Shown here one piece after another: positions 1 to 5,387 of a stretch of DNA of 6,281 nt (position 1 is the stretch's first letter; the number at the start of each line of letters is the position of its first letter). This stretch comes from an uncultured Lachnospiraceae bacterium (lineage in GTDB: Bacteria; Bacillota; Clostridia; Lachnospirales; Lachnospiraceae), in contig CAJUQZ010000190.1 in the NCBI GenBank assembly GCA_910588755.1, positions 1 to 6,281 on the forward strand, given 5' to 3'. Under the pieces are notes generated by a model, which was not told the origin of the DNA, ran no database searches, and saw only the letters and a list, made by a program, of their open reading frames with translations. A program made the translations under genes and the position numbers.

Positions 1-1018
1 CGTCAATCTCCACTGTGTCAAAAACAGCAACAGGTGCGATTTCGCCGCTGCGTCCTGTCTGCCATTCAATAGACCGGAAGATTGTTTCATAGGTGTCATC
101 CTCAAATTTGAAGGCAATGCCGTCATTGTAATGGTGGCCGGTCCTGCCGAGACTTGCAGAATAGGAAAGGCTGTCATACCGCAGAACCATCCCGTCAATG
201 GGGATGTCTGAGGTCTCTGCAAGTTCCTGCAGGTTCTGGATCTGCTTTTCAATTTCTTCTGCGGAGGCGCCTGCCGGAACCGGCACAAAAGGACAGATTC
301 CGAAACCGAAATCAATCATGGAAAGCAGCAGTGCGCTGCGGCTGTCCCTTATATCCTCAAATTTGTCCATGCCTGCAAGGATATTGAAGGCAAAAAAGCT
401 GATTTCCCGTTCCCTGCAGGTGTTTGCATCCAGACACCGGATAGAGCCAGAGGCAAGGTTCCTTGCATTGCGGTAGGGTTTTCCATCGCTTCCTGCAAGA
501 GTATCCTTCAGACGTTCAAAATCGCTCTTATGGATGAATCCCTCGCCTGATAATTCAAGGTGCCCCTTATACGGGATGGACAGCGGCACATTCCGGAAGG
601 CGGCTACGTTGTGGGTAATAAGTTCCCCTTCATCGCCGTCGCCCCTGGTGGAGCCTTCCACAAGTTTCCCATCCTCGTAAACGAGCTTTACGGTCAGGCC
701 GTCCAGCTTCAGCATGAGCAGAGCGGCATGGTCTTTGGCAAAAGAAGCCAAATCGCTCACCATCTTGGTTTTATCCAGAGAGAGCAGCGGGATGCGGTGC
801 CGTACCTTCTCCAGGTTGCTGACAGCCTTATAGCCCACCGTCTGGGTGGGGGAGTTGCTTAAGATGATCCCTGTTTCTTTCTCTGCACGCGCCAGCTCAT
901 CATAGAGATGGTCATAGACGGCATCGGATACGCTGGGTGCATCTTCATTGTAGTATTCGTGGCGGTAGCGGTTGAGCTTGTCTACCAGCTCATGGATACG
1001 TTCTGTTGTTTGTGACAT
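1..1018 (-). CDS. ligA: NAD-dependent DNA ligase (LigA), N-terminal half, truncated by window edge
   Basis: Seals nicks in duplex DNA using NAD+ as adenylate donor. About 339 codons are visible of a family usually near 670 residues; the rest runs off the left edge. In order one sees domain Ia with DAPSVSDAVYD (D32, Y35, D36, NAD/NMN binding), SLDKT, the adenylation motif KLDG with catalytic K104, GSTRGDGDEGE, GEGF, the NARNLASGSIR stretch, IDGMVLR, GIAFKF (K304) and the start of the OB fold (WQTGRSGEIAPVAVF). The ATG at 1018 fits the family N-terminus and has AGAGG (1027-1031) eight bases upstream. Two positions differ from the E. coli enzyme by my alignment: Tyr at residue 23 (His in E. coli) and Arg280 where E. 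coli has Lys290. It may be a mobile-element paralogue rather than the housekeeping copy, judged from the neighbours. A structured leader (1019-1407) precedes it. Family assignment is firm; activity and element-borne status are inferred. Confidence 0.95.
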   Translation of the reverse strand, partial: MSQTTERIHELVDKLNRYRHEYYNEDAPSVSDAVYDHLYDELARAEKETGIILSNSPTQTVGYKAVSNLEKVRHRIPLLSLDKTKMVSDLASFAKDHAALLMLKLDGLTVKLVYEDGKLVEGSTRGDGDEGELITHNVAAFRNVPLSIPYKGHLELSGEGFIHKSDFERLKDTLAGSDGKPYRNARNLASGSIRCLDANTCREREISFFAFNILAGMDKFEDIRDSRSALLLSMIDFGFGICPFVPVPAGASAEEIEKQIQNLQELAETSDIPIDGMVLRYDSLSYSASLGRTGHHYNDGIAFKFEDDTYETIFRSIEWQTGRSGEIAPVAVFDTVEID

Positions 1019-1121
1019 TCGTTTTACCTCTTTTCTTTTTTTATTTTGCCATTGGATCTGTGAATTCCTGTTTCCGGCCTCCTTCCTTGAACTCAGCTGT
1101 CGCTTCGTTGTCGCGGTATTC

Positions 1122-1153
1122 GCCGACTGAGAATGCAAGCATTCTCGCTCGGC
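1122..1153 (-). other. Hairpin in ligA leader without T-tract
   Basis: GAGAATGC (1129-1136) and GCATTCTC (1139-1146) are perfect inverted arms around AA. After a 2-nt internal mismatch the stem continues with GCCGA (1122-1126) and TCGGC (1149-1153). No run of T follows on either strand, so it is not a standard terminator. It lies about 100 nt before the ligA start on the minus-strand transcript and could be an RNA structure or a protein-binding dyad. Confidence 0.6.
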
Positions 1154-1166
1154 TCATTACTCGCGC

Positions 1167-1215
1167 AAAAAAGGCAGGAGATGATAACGGCCTGCTTGCC
1201 GTAGTCATTCCTGCC
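1167..1215 (-). terminator. Strong rho-independent terminator (minus strand), upstream of ligA
   Basis: Arms 1173-1191 and 1198-1215 pair along about 18 bp (GGCAGGA at the base, ACGGC near the loop) with one bulge and one mismatch around a 6-nt loop. On the minus strand the stem is followed directly by TTTTTT (1172-1167). It lies about 150 nt before the ligA start, so minus-strand transcripts from further right must pass it to reach ligA. It may be an attenuator or a leftover of a lost gene. Confidence 0.75.
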
Positions 1216-1266
1216 TGCGTACAGATATGCTGTATGAAAGCCTGCAAAATGTTAATTTACAGACAT

Positions 1267-1314
1267 AAAAAAGCCAGAAGGCGTAAAGTGTCCTGCACTT
1301 TATACTTTCTGACT
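1267..1314 (-). terminator. Terminator / possible attenuator (minus strand)
   Basis: Arms 1272-1290 and 1296-1314 form a stem of about 19 positions (AAAGTG/CACTTT next to the loop, CAGAA/TTCTG lower down) with G-U pairs and two mismatches on the minus-strand RNA. TTTTTT follows (1272-1267). Its 5' arm on the minus strand contains the last codons of a possible leader peptide (1300-1359), as in ribosome-controlled attenuators. It could also simply end the small gene at 1418-1603. Confidence 0.7.
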
Positions 1315-1359
1315 CCGTACAAACTTAAACAGCGTGTGCTTCTCGTCCTGGAACTGCAC
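1300..1359 (-). CDS. Possible leader peptide of an attenuator
   Basis: A short reading frame from GTG 1359 encodes (V/M)QFQDEKHTLFKFVRSQKV and ends in TAA at 1302-1300. In-frame TTG codons just upstream are alternative starts. It begins about a dozen bases after the transcription start expected from the promoter at 1379-1407. Its last codons lie in the 5' arm of the terminator at 1267-1314, the geometry expected for translation-coupled attenuation. No Shine-Dalgarno sequence is seen, which is the main weakness. I do not recognise the peptide. Confidence 0.3.
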   Translation of the reverse strand: MQFQDEKHTLFKFVRSQKV

Positions 1360-1378
1360 AAAATTCAACAACAAATTT

Positions 1379-1407
1379 ATGATAGCACAATATATGGGAT
1401 AAGTCAA
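1379..1407 (-). promoter_or_regulatory. Sigma-A type promoter reading toward ligA
   Basis: On the minus strand: -35 TTGACT (1407-1402), a 17-bp spacer, and -10 TATCAT (1384-1379), each 5/6 to consensus. The predicted start is near 1372, giving a 5' leader of about 350 nt before the ligA ATG. The next full gene on this strand is ligA, with two terminator-like hairpins in between. Confidence 0.65.
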
Positions 1408-1430
1408 ATACAAAATACTATATATTGTAT
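1408..1430. promoter_or_regulatory. Inverted repeat abutting the -35 box (operator candidate)
   Basis: Arms ATACAAAATA (1408-1417) and TATATTGTAT (1421-1430) are inverted copies matching at 9 of 10 positions around CTA. The left arm touches the -35 box of the minus-strand promoter at 1402-1407, and the centre contains the stop codon of the small gene ending at 1418. The position suits a repressor or activator site; the AT-richness leaves room for chance. Confidence 0.4.
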
Positions 1431-1603
1431 GCATGGATGAAATATTTCTTTTTTAGGGAAACGAATGCGCTTCTGGCATCATAGAGCCTTCCGTTCATGG
1501 CATATTCGGTTTCTGCTTCTAAGATTGCGGCATCCATTTCGGCGGTTTCCAGTTCACATTCTTTGGCATTCTTCAGGTCTGTATCTGAGTTGGTCTGTGG
1601 CAT
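1418..1603 (-). CDS. Small acidic protein, antitoxin-like C-terminus, unknown function
   Basis: A 61-residue protein starting MPQTNSDTDLKNAKE. The ATG at 1603 is chosen over an upstream in-frame start because AGGGGG lies about eight bases before it. The N-terminal half is charged and probably helical. The C-terminal half contains MDAAILEAE, then LYDARSAFVSLKKKYF, resembling the tails of small type II antitoxins or stability determinants (acidic helix, YDAR, a Leu/Lys helix, KYF); this is pattern resemblance only. No partner toxin gene is seen downstream before the terminator at 1267-1314, nor upstream. It diverges from the response regulator gene across about 240 bp holding two palindromes. 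It could be an orphan antitoxin, a remnant, or an unrelated small protein. Confidence 0.6.
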   Translation of the reverse strand: MPQTNSDTDLKNAKECELETAEMDAAILEAETEYAMNGRLYDARSAFVSLKKKYFIHAYNI

Positions 1604-1645
1604 TTTAAGCCCCCTGCTTGTTTGGGATATATAAACAACATTATG

Positions 1646-1678
1646 TGTAGAATACATATCACCCTATATCATTCTACA
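1646..1678. promoter_or_regulatory. Imperfect dyad in divergent intergenic region
   Basis: TGTAGAAT (1646-1653) and ATTCTACA (1671-1678) are exact inverted 8-mers. The similarity extends inward (CATAT on the left, ATAT on the right) with a one-base offset. The dyad lies about 45 bp upstream of the minus-strand gene ending at 1418, where an operator would be expected. No convincing -35/-10 pair was found beside it. Confidence 0.4.
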
Positions 1679-1701
1679 TTTCAGGGGAGAATATGAGAAC
1701 G

Positions 1702-1719
1702 AAGTATAATTTTATACTT
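1702..1719. promoter_or_regulatory. Perfect 18-bp palindrome (operator candidate)
   Basis: AAGTATAA and TTATACTT are perfect 8-bp inverted arms separated by TT. It sits between the divergent small gene and the response regulator gene, about 90 bp upstream of the 20-bp box at 1792. It could bind a dimeric repressor or be a small hairpin; it lacks the GC-rich stem of a terminator. Confidence 0.4.
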
Positions 1720-1791
1720 TAGTAGTATTTCCTTTCGTGTCGTATGATTGCAGAATGACATAGGCAGAGGAATAATAAGAAAAAATCTGAA

Positions 1792-1821
1792 AACTACACA
1801 CTAATCACAAAATTCTATGTT
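1792..1821 (+). promoter_or_regulatory. Autoregulatory box and promoter of the two-component operon
   Basis: AACTACACACTAATCACAAA (1792-1811) occurs again with one mismatch at 3962-3981, upstream of the lipoprotein gene, and nowhere else that I could see. A -10-like TATGTT lies at 1816-1821, so the box would cover the -35 region, the usual place for an OmpR-family activator. The start codon follows about 25 bp later. Binding by the adjacent response regulator is inferred from position and duplication. Confidence 0.6.
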
Positions 1822-1845
1822 ATGCTGTTTCCTGGAGGTGTTCCT

Positions 1846-2517
1846 ATGCAAAGAATTTTAGTTGTCGAGGATGACTTGGATATTCAAGAACTGTTGAAAA
1901 ACTTTTTGCAAGAGGTTGGCTATGAGATTGTTTTAGCCAGTGACGGTGTAGAGGCCCTATCCACATTTTCTTCCGCACAGTTTGATTTGGTTTTGCTTGA
2001 TGTAATGCTCCCCAAAATTGACGGTTTTGCTGTCTGTGAACTGATACGCAAGCAATCTCAGGTGCCGATCATCATGCTTACTGCATTGAGTGGCGAGGAG
2101 GAACAAATCCGGGGGCTGGATTTACAAGTTGATGATTACATCACAAAACCCTTTTCCATGCCGATTTTAATTCGCAAAATTGCGGCTGTCCTTCGCCGGA
2201 GCAGTGGGCCACAGGAGGATGAACACAAGACGATTACCTACCAAAATCTGCTTTTGGATTTTGATAATCATACCGCTACTGTCGATGGAACTACACACGA
2301 ATTGACCCAGCGGGAATTTGAGGTGCTGAAAGAATTGCTAACCCAGCAAGGACGTATTCTGACCCGACAAAACCTTTTGGACAAGTTGTGGCGCTATGAC
2401 TTTTATGGGGATGAACGTGTTGTTGATACCCACATCAAGAATTTGAGAAAAAAGCTGGGTATTGACTTCATCCAGACAATCAGAGGGGTGGGATATAAAA
2501 TTGATAAAGAAAATTAA
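1846..2517 (+). CDS. OmpR/PhoB-family response regulator
   Basis: A 223-residue DNA-binding response regulator, the usual family length. The receiver domain (about 1-118) carries the acidic pocket E8/D9/D10, phospho-acceptor D52 in LLDVMLP, T79, Y98 and K101 (TKPF). The winged-helix effector (about 128-220) has LTQREFEVLKELL, the recognition-helix region RVVDTHIKNLRKKLG and the C-terminal IRGVGYK hairpin. Start ATG 1846 is preferred over 1822 because GGAGG at 1834-1838 is seven bases upstream and the protein then begins MQRILVVEDD. It overlaps the kinase gene by 17 bp, so the two are co-transcribed and probably coupled. It presumably activates its own operon and the lipoprotein gene through the duplicated box. 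It resembles regulators of envelope stress and cell-wall antibiotic response (VanR-like), but the signal cannot be deduced. Confidence 0.93.
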   Translation: MQRILVVEDDLDIQELLKNFLQEVGYEIVLASDGVEALSTFSSAQFDLVLLDVMLPKIDGFAVCELIRKQSQVPIIMLTALSGEEEQIRGLDLQVDDYITKPFSMPILIRKIAAVLRRSSGPQEDEHKTITYQNLLLDFDNHTATVDGTTHELTQREFEVLKELLTQQGRILTRQNLLDKLWRYDFYGDERVVDTHIKNLRKKLGIDFIQTIRGVGYKIDKEN

Positions 2518-3919
2518 GAGCAGTTTATTTGCAAAAGTTTTTCTCACCACATCGGCTATGTTATTATGTATTTCGCTGCTGGTGTTTGGGCTGTTGGCGT
2601 GGCTCATGCCGCAGACCTATTCCAATAGACTAAACACAGTTTTGGATGACCGAGCGCAAAGGTTTGTTTCCGAATTGGAACAGGTAGCTTTTTCAGATAG
2701 CGGCGGCCTGTTCGATCAGTTTATAGCGGACACAGAAATCAATTCCGTTGAGCTATACAACAGCAACGGCGATTGGGTTCCGCTACCCACAGAAGCATTT
2801 GACAATGAGTGGGGCGGTAATATCGCGCAATCAGCATATACCGGCTCGGGTGAAACAAATCCTATTTTATCGAACAGCTACTACTTTTCTTTCGCTGATT
2901 GTAGTGATCGTTATATGCTCACTGTCTATGGAGAGGCGGAACAGATTGCGGAACTGCAACAATCCTTTATCCGTATTTTCCCGATTGTTCTGCTGGTCGT
3001 TTTGGTGGCTGCTTTTGTTGTGTCCTGGCTATACTCCCGTATCATTACAAAGCCGGTACTGGCAATCAGCAGCATATCAGAAAAAATGTCTAATTTACAG
3101 TTGGATTGGAAAATTGATGAACAGCGCACAGACGAATTAGGCATATTGGAGAAAAGCCTTAATAAGTTGTCCCACAATCTTTCCGGCGCACTTTCCGAGT
3201 TGCAAAACGCAAACAAAAAACTTGAAGCCGACATTGAGCATGAAAAAGAATTGGAGCAGGCCCGTACAGACTTCTTTTCGGCGGTGTCCCATGAACTGAA
3301 AACGCCTGTTACCATCATTAAAGGCCAATTAGAGGGGATGCTCCTTGGCATTGGAGCCTATAAAGACCATGAAAAATATCTGTCAAGAGCGCTGGAAATC
3401 GCAAACACTCTTGAAACGATGGTGCAGGAAATATTGACAATTTCGCGCCTAGAAACCGCAGGAGAACATTTTAGGCATGACCGTTTGGATTGTGTTCAGA
3501 TTATCAAATCCTATTTGAGCGAAACCGAAGATTTAATTGCGGAAAAGGATTTGCAAATACATCTTGAGATACCACCAGCTGCCTTTATAAACGGTAATAA
3601 AATGTTGATGGAAAAGGTATTTTCAAATCTCATTGGAAATGCAATCAAATATTCTCCCTATGGGGCATCTATTTGTATTTCCACCTATATAGAGCAAGGA
3701 CAGTTATGCTTTTCTGTTGAGAACACAGGTGTGCATATCTCAGAGGACAGTATTCCGAAACTGTTTGACGCATTTTATCGGGTGGAGCAGTCCAGGAGCC
3801 GCAAAACTGGCGGGAGTGGACTTGGGCTATATATCGTACAGGAAATCCTACGTCAACATGGAACTGAATGTAGGGTCTGCAATACGCAGTTCGGGGTAAA
3901 ATTCTCCTTTACAATTTAG
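2501..3919 (+). CDS. Membrane sensor histidine kinase, VanS-like
   Basis: Partner kinase of the response regulator, 472 residues from a TTG start at 2501. That start has a GGTGGG purine stretch about eight bases upstream and gives a basic MIKKIK N-terminus before the first membrane segment; TTG 2462 has no site, and later ATGs would cut into the segment. Layout: TM1 (about 13-36), extracytoplasmic sensor loop (about 37-157), TM2 (about 160-178), HAMP linker (about 179-235), coiled coil, HisKA with FFSAVSHELKTPV (phospho-acceptor H264), and an ATPase domain with N-box NLIGNAIKYSP (N380), VENTGVHIS in place of the DxGxG box, FYRVEQSRSRKTGGSGLGL (G2 region 437-442) and IVQEILRQHG. The altered G1 box is, as I recall, common in this kinase subfamily, so activity is not doubted. 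The sensor loop shows no domain I recognise. Confidence 0.92.
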   Translation: MIKKIKSSLFAKVFLTTSAMLLCISLLVFGLLAWLMPQTYSNRLNTVLDDRAQRFVSELEQVAFSDSGGLFDQFIADTEINSVELYNSNGDWVPLPTEAFDNEWGGNIAQSAYTGSGETNPILSNSYYFSFADCSDRYMLTVYGEAEQIAELQQSFIRIFPIVLLVVLVAAFVVSWLYSRIITKPVLAISSISEKMSNLQLDWKIDEQRTDELGILEKSLNKLSHNLSGALSELQNANKKLEADIEHEKELEQARTDFFSAVSHELKTPVTIIKGQLEGMLLGIGAYKDHEKYLSRALEIANTLETMVQEILTISRLETAGEHFRHDRLDCVQIIKSYLSETEDLIAEKDLQIHLEIPPAAFINGNKMLMEKVFSNLIGNAIKYSPYGASICISTYIEQGQLCFSVENTGVHISEDSIPKLFDAFYRVEQSRSRKTGGSGLGLYIVQEILRQHGTECRVCNTQFGVKFSFTI

Positions 3920-3929
3920 GCACAGCAAT

Positions 3930-3960
3930 AAAAGCGGCGGGTGGCTCACTCGCTGCTTTT
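3930..3960 (+). terminator. Terminator after the two-component operon
   Basis: AAAAGCGGCGGGTG (3930-3943) pairs with CACTCGCTGCTTTT (3947-3960) over 14 positions, two of them G-U, around a GCT loop. The A-run and T-run let it work in both directions. It starts ten bases after the kinase stop and separates the operon from the lipoprotein gene, which therefore needs its own promoter. Confidence 0.75.
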
Positions 3961-3961
3961 C

Positions 3962-4018
3962 AACTACACACAAATCACAAACTAATTCCAAATGTATCAC
4001 AAAAAAGGATGGTATTCT
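3962..4018 (+). promoter_or_regulatory. Second copy of the response-regulator box; lipoprotein promoter region
   Basis: AACTACACACAAATCACAAA (3962-3981) matches the box at 1792-1811 with one mismatch, and both are followed shortly by ATTC. A further half-site ATCACAAA recurs at 3996-4003, 22 bp (two helical turns) after the one at 3974-3981. A -10-like TATTCT lies at 4013-4018 without a good -35, consistent with activator dependence; AATGTAT at 3991-3997 is an alternative. Regulation by the adjacent two-component system is inferred. Confidence 0.55.
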
Positions 4019-4052
4019 TTAGGTATCTCAAAGAAAGGAAGGTGTTTCTTCA

Positions 4053-4937
4053 ATGAACACAAAAAACTTACTCGCATTAGCCCTTGGCGGGGTGTTGCTC
4101 GTTGGGTGTTTAGCCGGGTGCAGTACGGCGGCGGCATTCCAAGGCGGCACTTCCCCTATCAGCACTACTTCCCCGCAAATTTCGAGTTCGTCCAGCCCGC
4201 CCCTCTCCGCAACGACTGAAGATGGAGCAGCTGTCACCAATGTTTCTTACGAGGAACAGTTCAAACCCTATGAGCAGTTTGGTCTGACATACGATGCCAG
4301 CAAAAATGAACTGCAATACAATGGTAAAGTGGTACGGTGGTTTGAGGATTACTATACCGTAGAGGATGGTATCCAGGCTGGCCAGGACTTTTTCAACGAA
4401 AACGGAGAAGTCGATGTGTATGCTGTCCGCGATTTCAGCAGTATTGTCCGGAGCGATGATGGCTCTTTTGACCCCAGCGGAAAACTGATTGGTGTCAAGG
4501 AGTTTTCTGCGGAAGAATTTGCCGCCCGTGACATTGAGGCAATCAAAAATCCGCCGTCTTCTGTTGCCATAACTGGTGATCCGCCTACTGCCAAGGAACT
4601 TGAAGATAGGGCAAAGGAATATGAGGCGTTTGGTGTCACCTATGACATTAAAAATGACCAGTGGTATTTCAACGGCGAAAAGGTTCGGATTTTTCAGGAT
4701 GTGCTGATTTCCAACGGCGAAAGCCTGTCCGGGGGAAACTTCCACGGCGCACTCCGCACTCTGGGGAGTGCAGACGGAACTATCGACATTTACACGGTGC
4801 GCGACTTTACAAACCTGGACGCTAACGGGTATGGGACGTTGACTGGCGTTGAGAAGTTCAGCCAAGAGGAATTTGATGAACATACACGCAGAGATGCACA
4901 GACCAGCTCCGGCTTCTGTACTGTAACACAAGAATAA
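4053..4937 (+). CDS. Lipoprotein with two tandem copies of a YEpFGlTYD-type domain
   Basis: A predicted 294-residue surface lipoprotein. The N-terminus is a signal peptide (MNTK, hydrophobic 6-18) with lipobox LAGC, so lipidated Cys23 is likely; LVGC at Cys19 is the alternative. A Ser/Thr/Pro-rich linker (about 31-62) follows. Two homologous units come next: about 67-160 and 183-281. Both share YEqFGlTYD...YNGkvVR.F.D, then G.vDvYaVRDF, then G.L.GV..FS.EEF..r.RD. AAGGAAGG at 4035-4042 supports the ATG at 4053. The preceding box links it to the two-component system, suggesting an extracytoplasmic accessory or effector. Similar units, from memory, occur in extracellular parts of clostridial M56/BlaR1-type proteins; this was not checked. 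No enzymatic motif is visible. A short tail (QTSSGFCTVTQE) ends the protein, and no clear terminator follows. Confidence 0.88.
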   Translation: MNTKNLLALALGGVLLVGCLAGCSTAAAFQGGTSPISTTSPQISSSSSPPLSATTEDGAAVTNVSYEEQFKPYEQFGLTYDASKNELQYNGKVVRWFEDYYTVEDGIQAGQDFFNENGEVDVYAVRDFSSIVRSDDGSFDPSGKLIGVKEFSAEEFAARDIEAIKNPPSSVAITGDPPTAKELEDRAKEYEAFGVTYDIKNDQWYFNGEKVRIFQDVLISNGESLSGGNFHGALRTLGSADGTIDIYTVRDFTNLDANGYGTLTGVEKFSQEEFDEHTRRDAQTSSGFCTVTQE

Positions 4938-4958
4938 ACAAACTGCCACACGACGGCA

Positions 4959-5204
4959 AGAGAAGCTATTGTAGAATTGCTAATCCCGGCATTTATACCG
5001 TTCAATTTAATTAAAGGGGGAATGAATGCAGCGATAACAATGCTTTTATATAAACCTGTTGTAACTACTTTGCGCTGTTCAAATTTAATTGAAATCAGGC
5101 AGGATTCAGGTAAAATGCAGATAAATGTCGGAATTTTATTGTTGGCTTTACTAATTCTTATAACTTGTGTGTTATTGATACTTTCTTTTAATGATAAGAT
5201 TTAA
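4959..5204 (+). pseudogene. C-terminal remnant of an ECF transporter S component
   Basis: The frame reads REAIVELLIPAFIPFNLIKG, continues GMNAAITMLLYKPVVTTLR, and ends in a membrane segment (INVGILLLALLILITCVLLI) before TAA 5202-5204. The FNLIKGG...N..IT.LLYKP pattern is typical of the last third of RibU-like substrate-binding (S) components of energy-coupling-factor vitamin transporters. About 81 residues remain of a family of roughly 180-200, and the frame is closed upstream by the lipoprotein's own stop codon, so the 5' part is deleted. A GGGGG run before ATG 5022 could still allow a 60-residue membrane peptide, but it aligns with the internal Lys-Gly-Gly codons of the family motif and is probably incidental. 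The family call rests on recalled motifs. Confidence 0.55.
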
Positions 5205-5207
5205 GGT

Positions 5208-5387
5208 GTGAGCCTGTCCATGATACTGGAGGAATGGCAGACAGAAGTAAAGGGTGATACAGCGGCGAAGTACAAAGTATTAAAAGAGCTTATGCACGAT
5301 GCAAGAGTGGACAGTGTTGTGTGTGCCACGGATGAGAATAAAAAAGGGGAGACACAGCATAAGCTGCATCTCCCCGGTTGCTTCTAA
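5208..5387 (+). pseudogene. topB: Fragment of DNA topoisomerase III (topB), degenerate
   Basis: A 59-codon frame includes MILEEWQTEVKGDTAAKYKV, then LKELMHDARVDSVVCATDEN and KKGE. This matches the TOPRIM region of bacterial TopB, where the usual sequence is LP.I..EW...V..D..KQ...L..LM....VD.VV.A.DAGREGE. The catalytic DAGREGE motif reads DENKKGE, and after GE the frame leaves the family and stops at 5385-5387. The first 70 or so residues and everything downstream of a protein of about 600-700 residues are missing, so it is non-functional. It starts directly after the ECF-S remnant and its end contains the terminator hairpin of the opposite-strand operon. topB is a usual conjugative-element gene, which supports a mobile-element setting. 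Family call from recalled motifs. Confidence 0.55.
5340..5375 (-). terminator. Rho-independent terminator for the minus-strand operon
   Basis: GGGGAGA (5346-5352) pairs with TCTCCCC (5369-5375), and CAGC (5355-5358) with GCTG (5363-5366), around ATAA with a 2-nt internal mismatch. On the minus strand the stem runs straight into TTTTTT (5345-5340). It lies about 30 nt after the stop of the Cys-rich gene and should end that transcript. Confidence 0.85.

Noticed and set aside
1041..1247. 68-codon minus-strand frame just before ligA (contains SVGEYRDNEATAEFKEGG)
   Set aside because: Its TTG start lacks a ribosome binding site and it runs through the strong terminator at 1167-1215. A shorter version from ATG 1157 also lacks a site. 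The text looks vaguely familiar from clostridial elements, so conservation is possible, but leader RNA explains the region better.
1006..1440. 144-codon plus-strand frame
   Set aside because: It runs antisense to the ligA start, the leader hairpins and the promoter, has no ribosome binding site, and its composition is not protein-like.
1299..1720. Shared 10-mer TTTATACTTT at 1299-1308 and 1711-1720
   Set aside because: It is short and AT-rich, one copy lies in a terminator stem and the other in a palindrome; chance is the simplest explanation.
1748..1776. Possible promoter TTGCAG - 17 bp - AATAAT upstream of the response regulator
   Set aside because: The -35 matches consensus at only three of six positions. 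The boxed promoter at 1792-1821 is better supported, though a weak basal promoter here cannot be excluded.
2462..2500. Upstream TTG extension of the histidine kinase
   Set aside because: No ribosome binding site lies before it. The added 13 residues come from response-regulator coding sequence and would bury the basic N-terminus before the first membrane segment.
4110..4949. 279-codon minus-strand frame opposite the lipoprotein
   Set aside because: It is a shadow of the lipoprotein gene, whose signal peptide, lipobox and internal repeats are clear on the plus strand.
4944..4958. Small TGCC/GGCA hairpin after the lipoprotein gene
   Set aside because: The stem is four base pairs without a T-tract, too weak for a terminator call.
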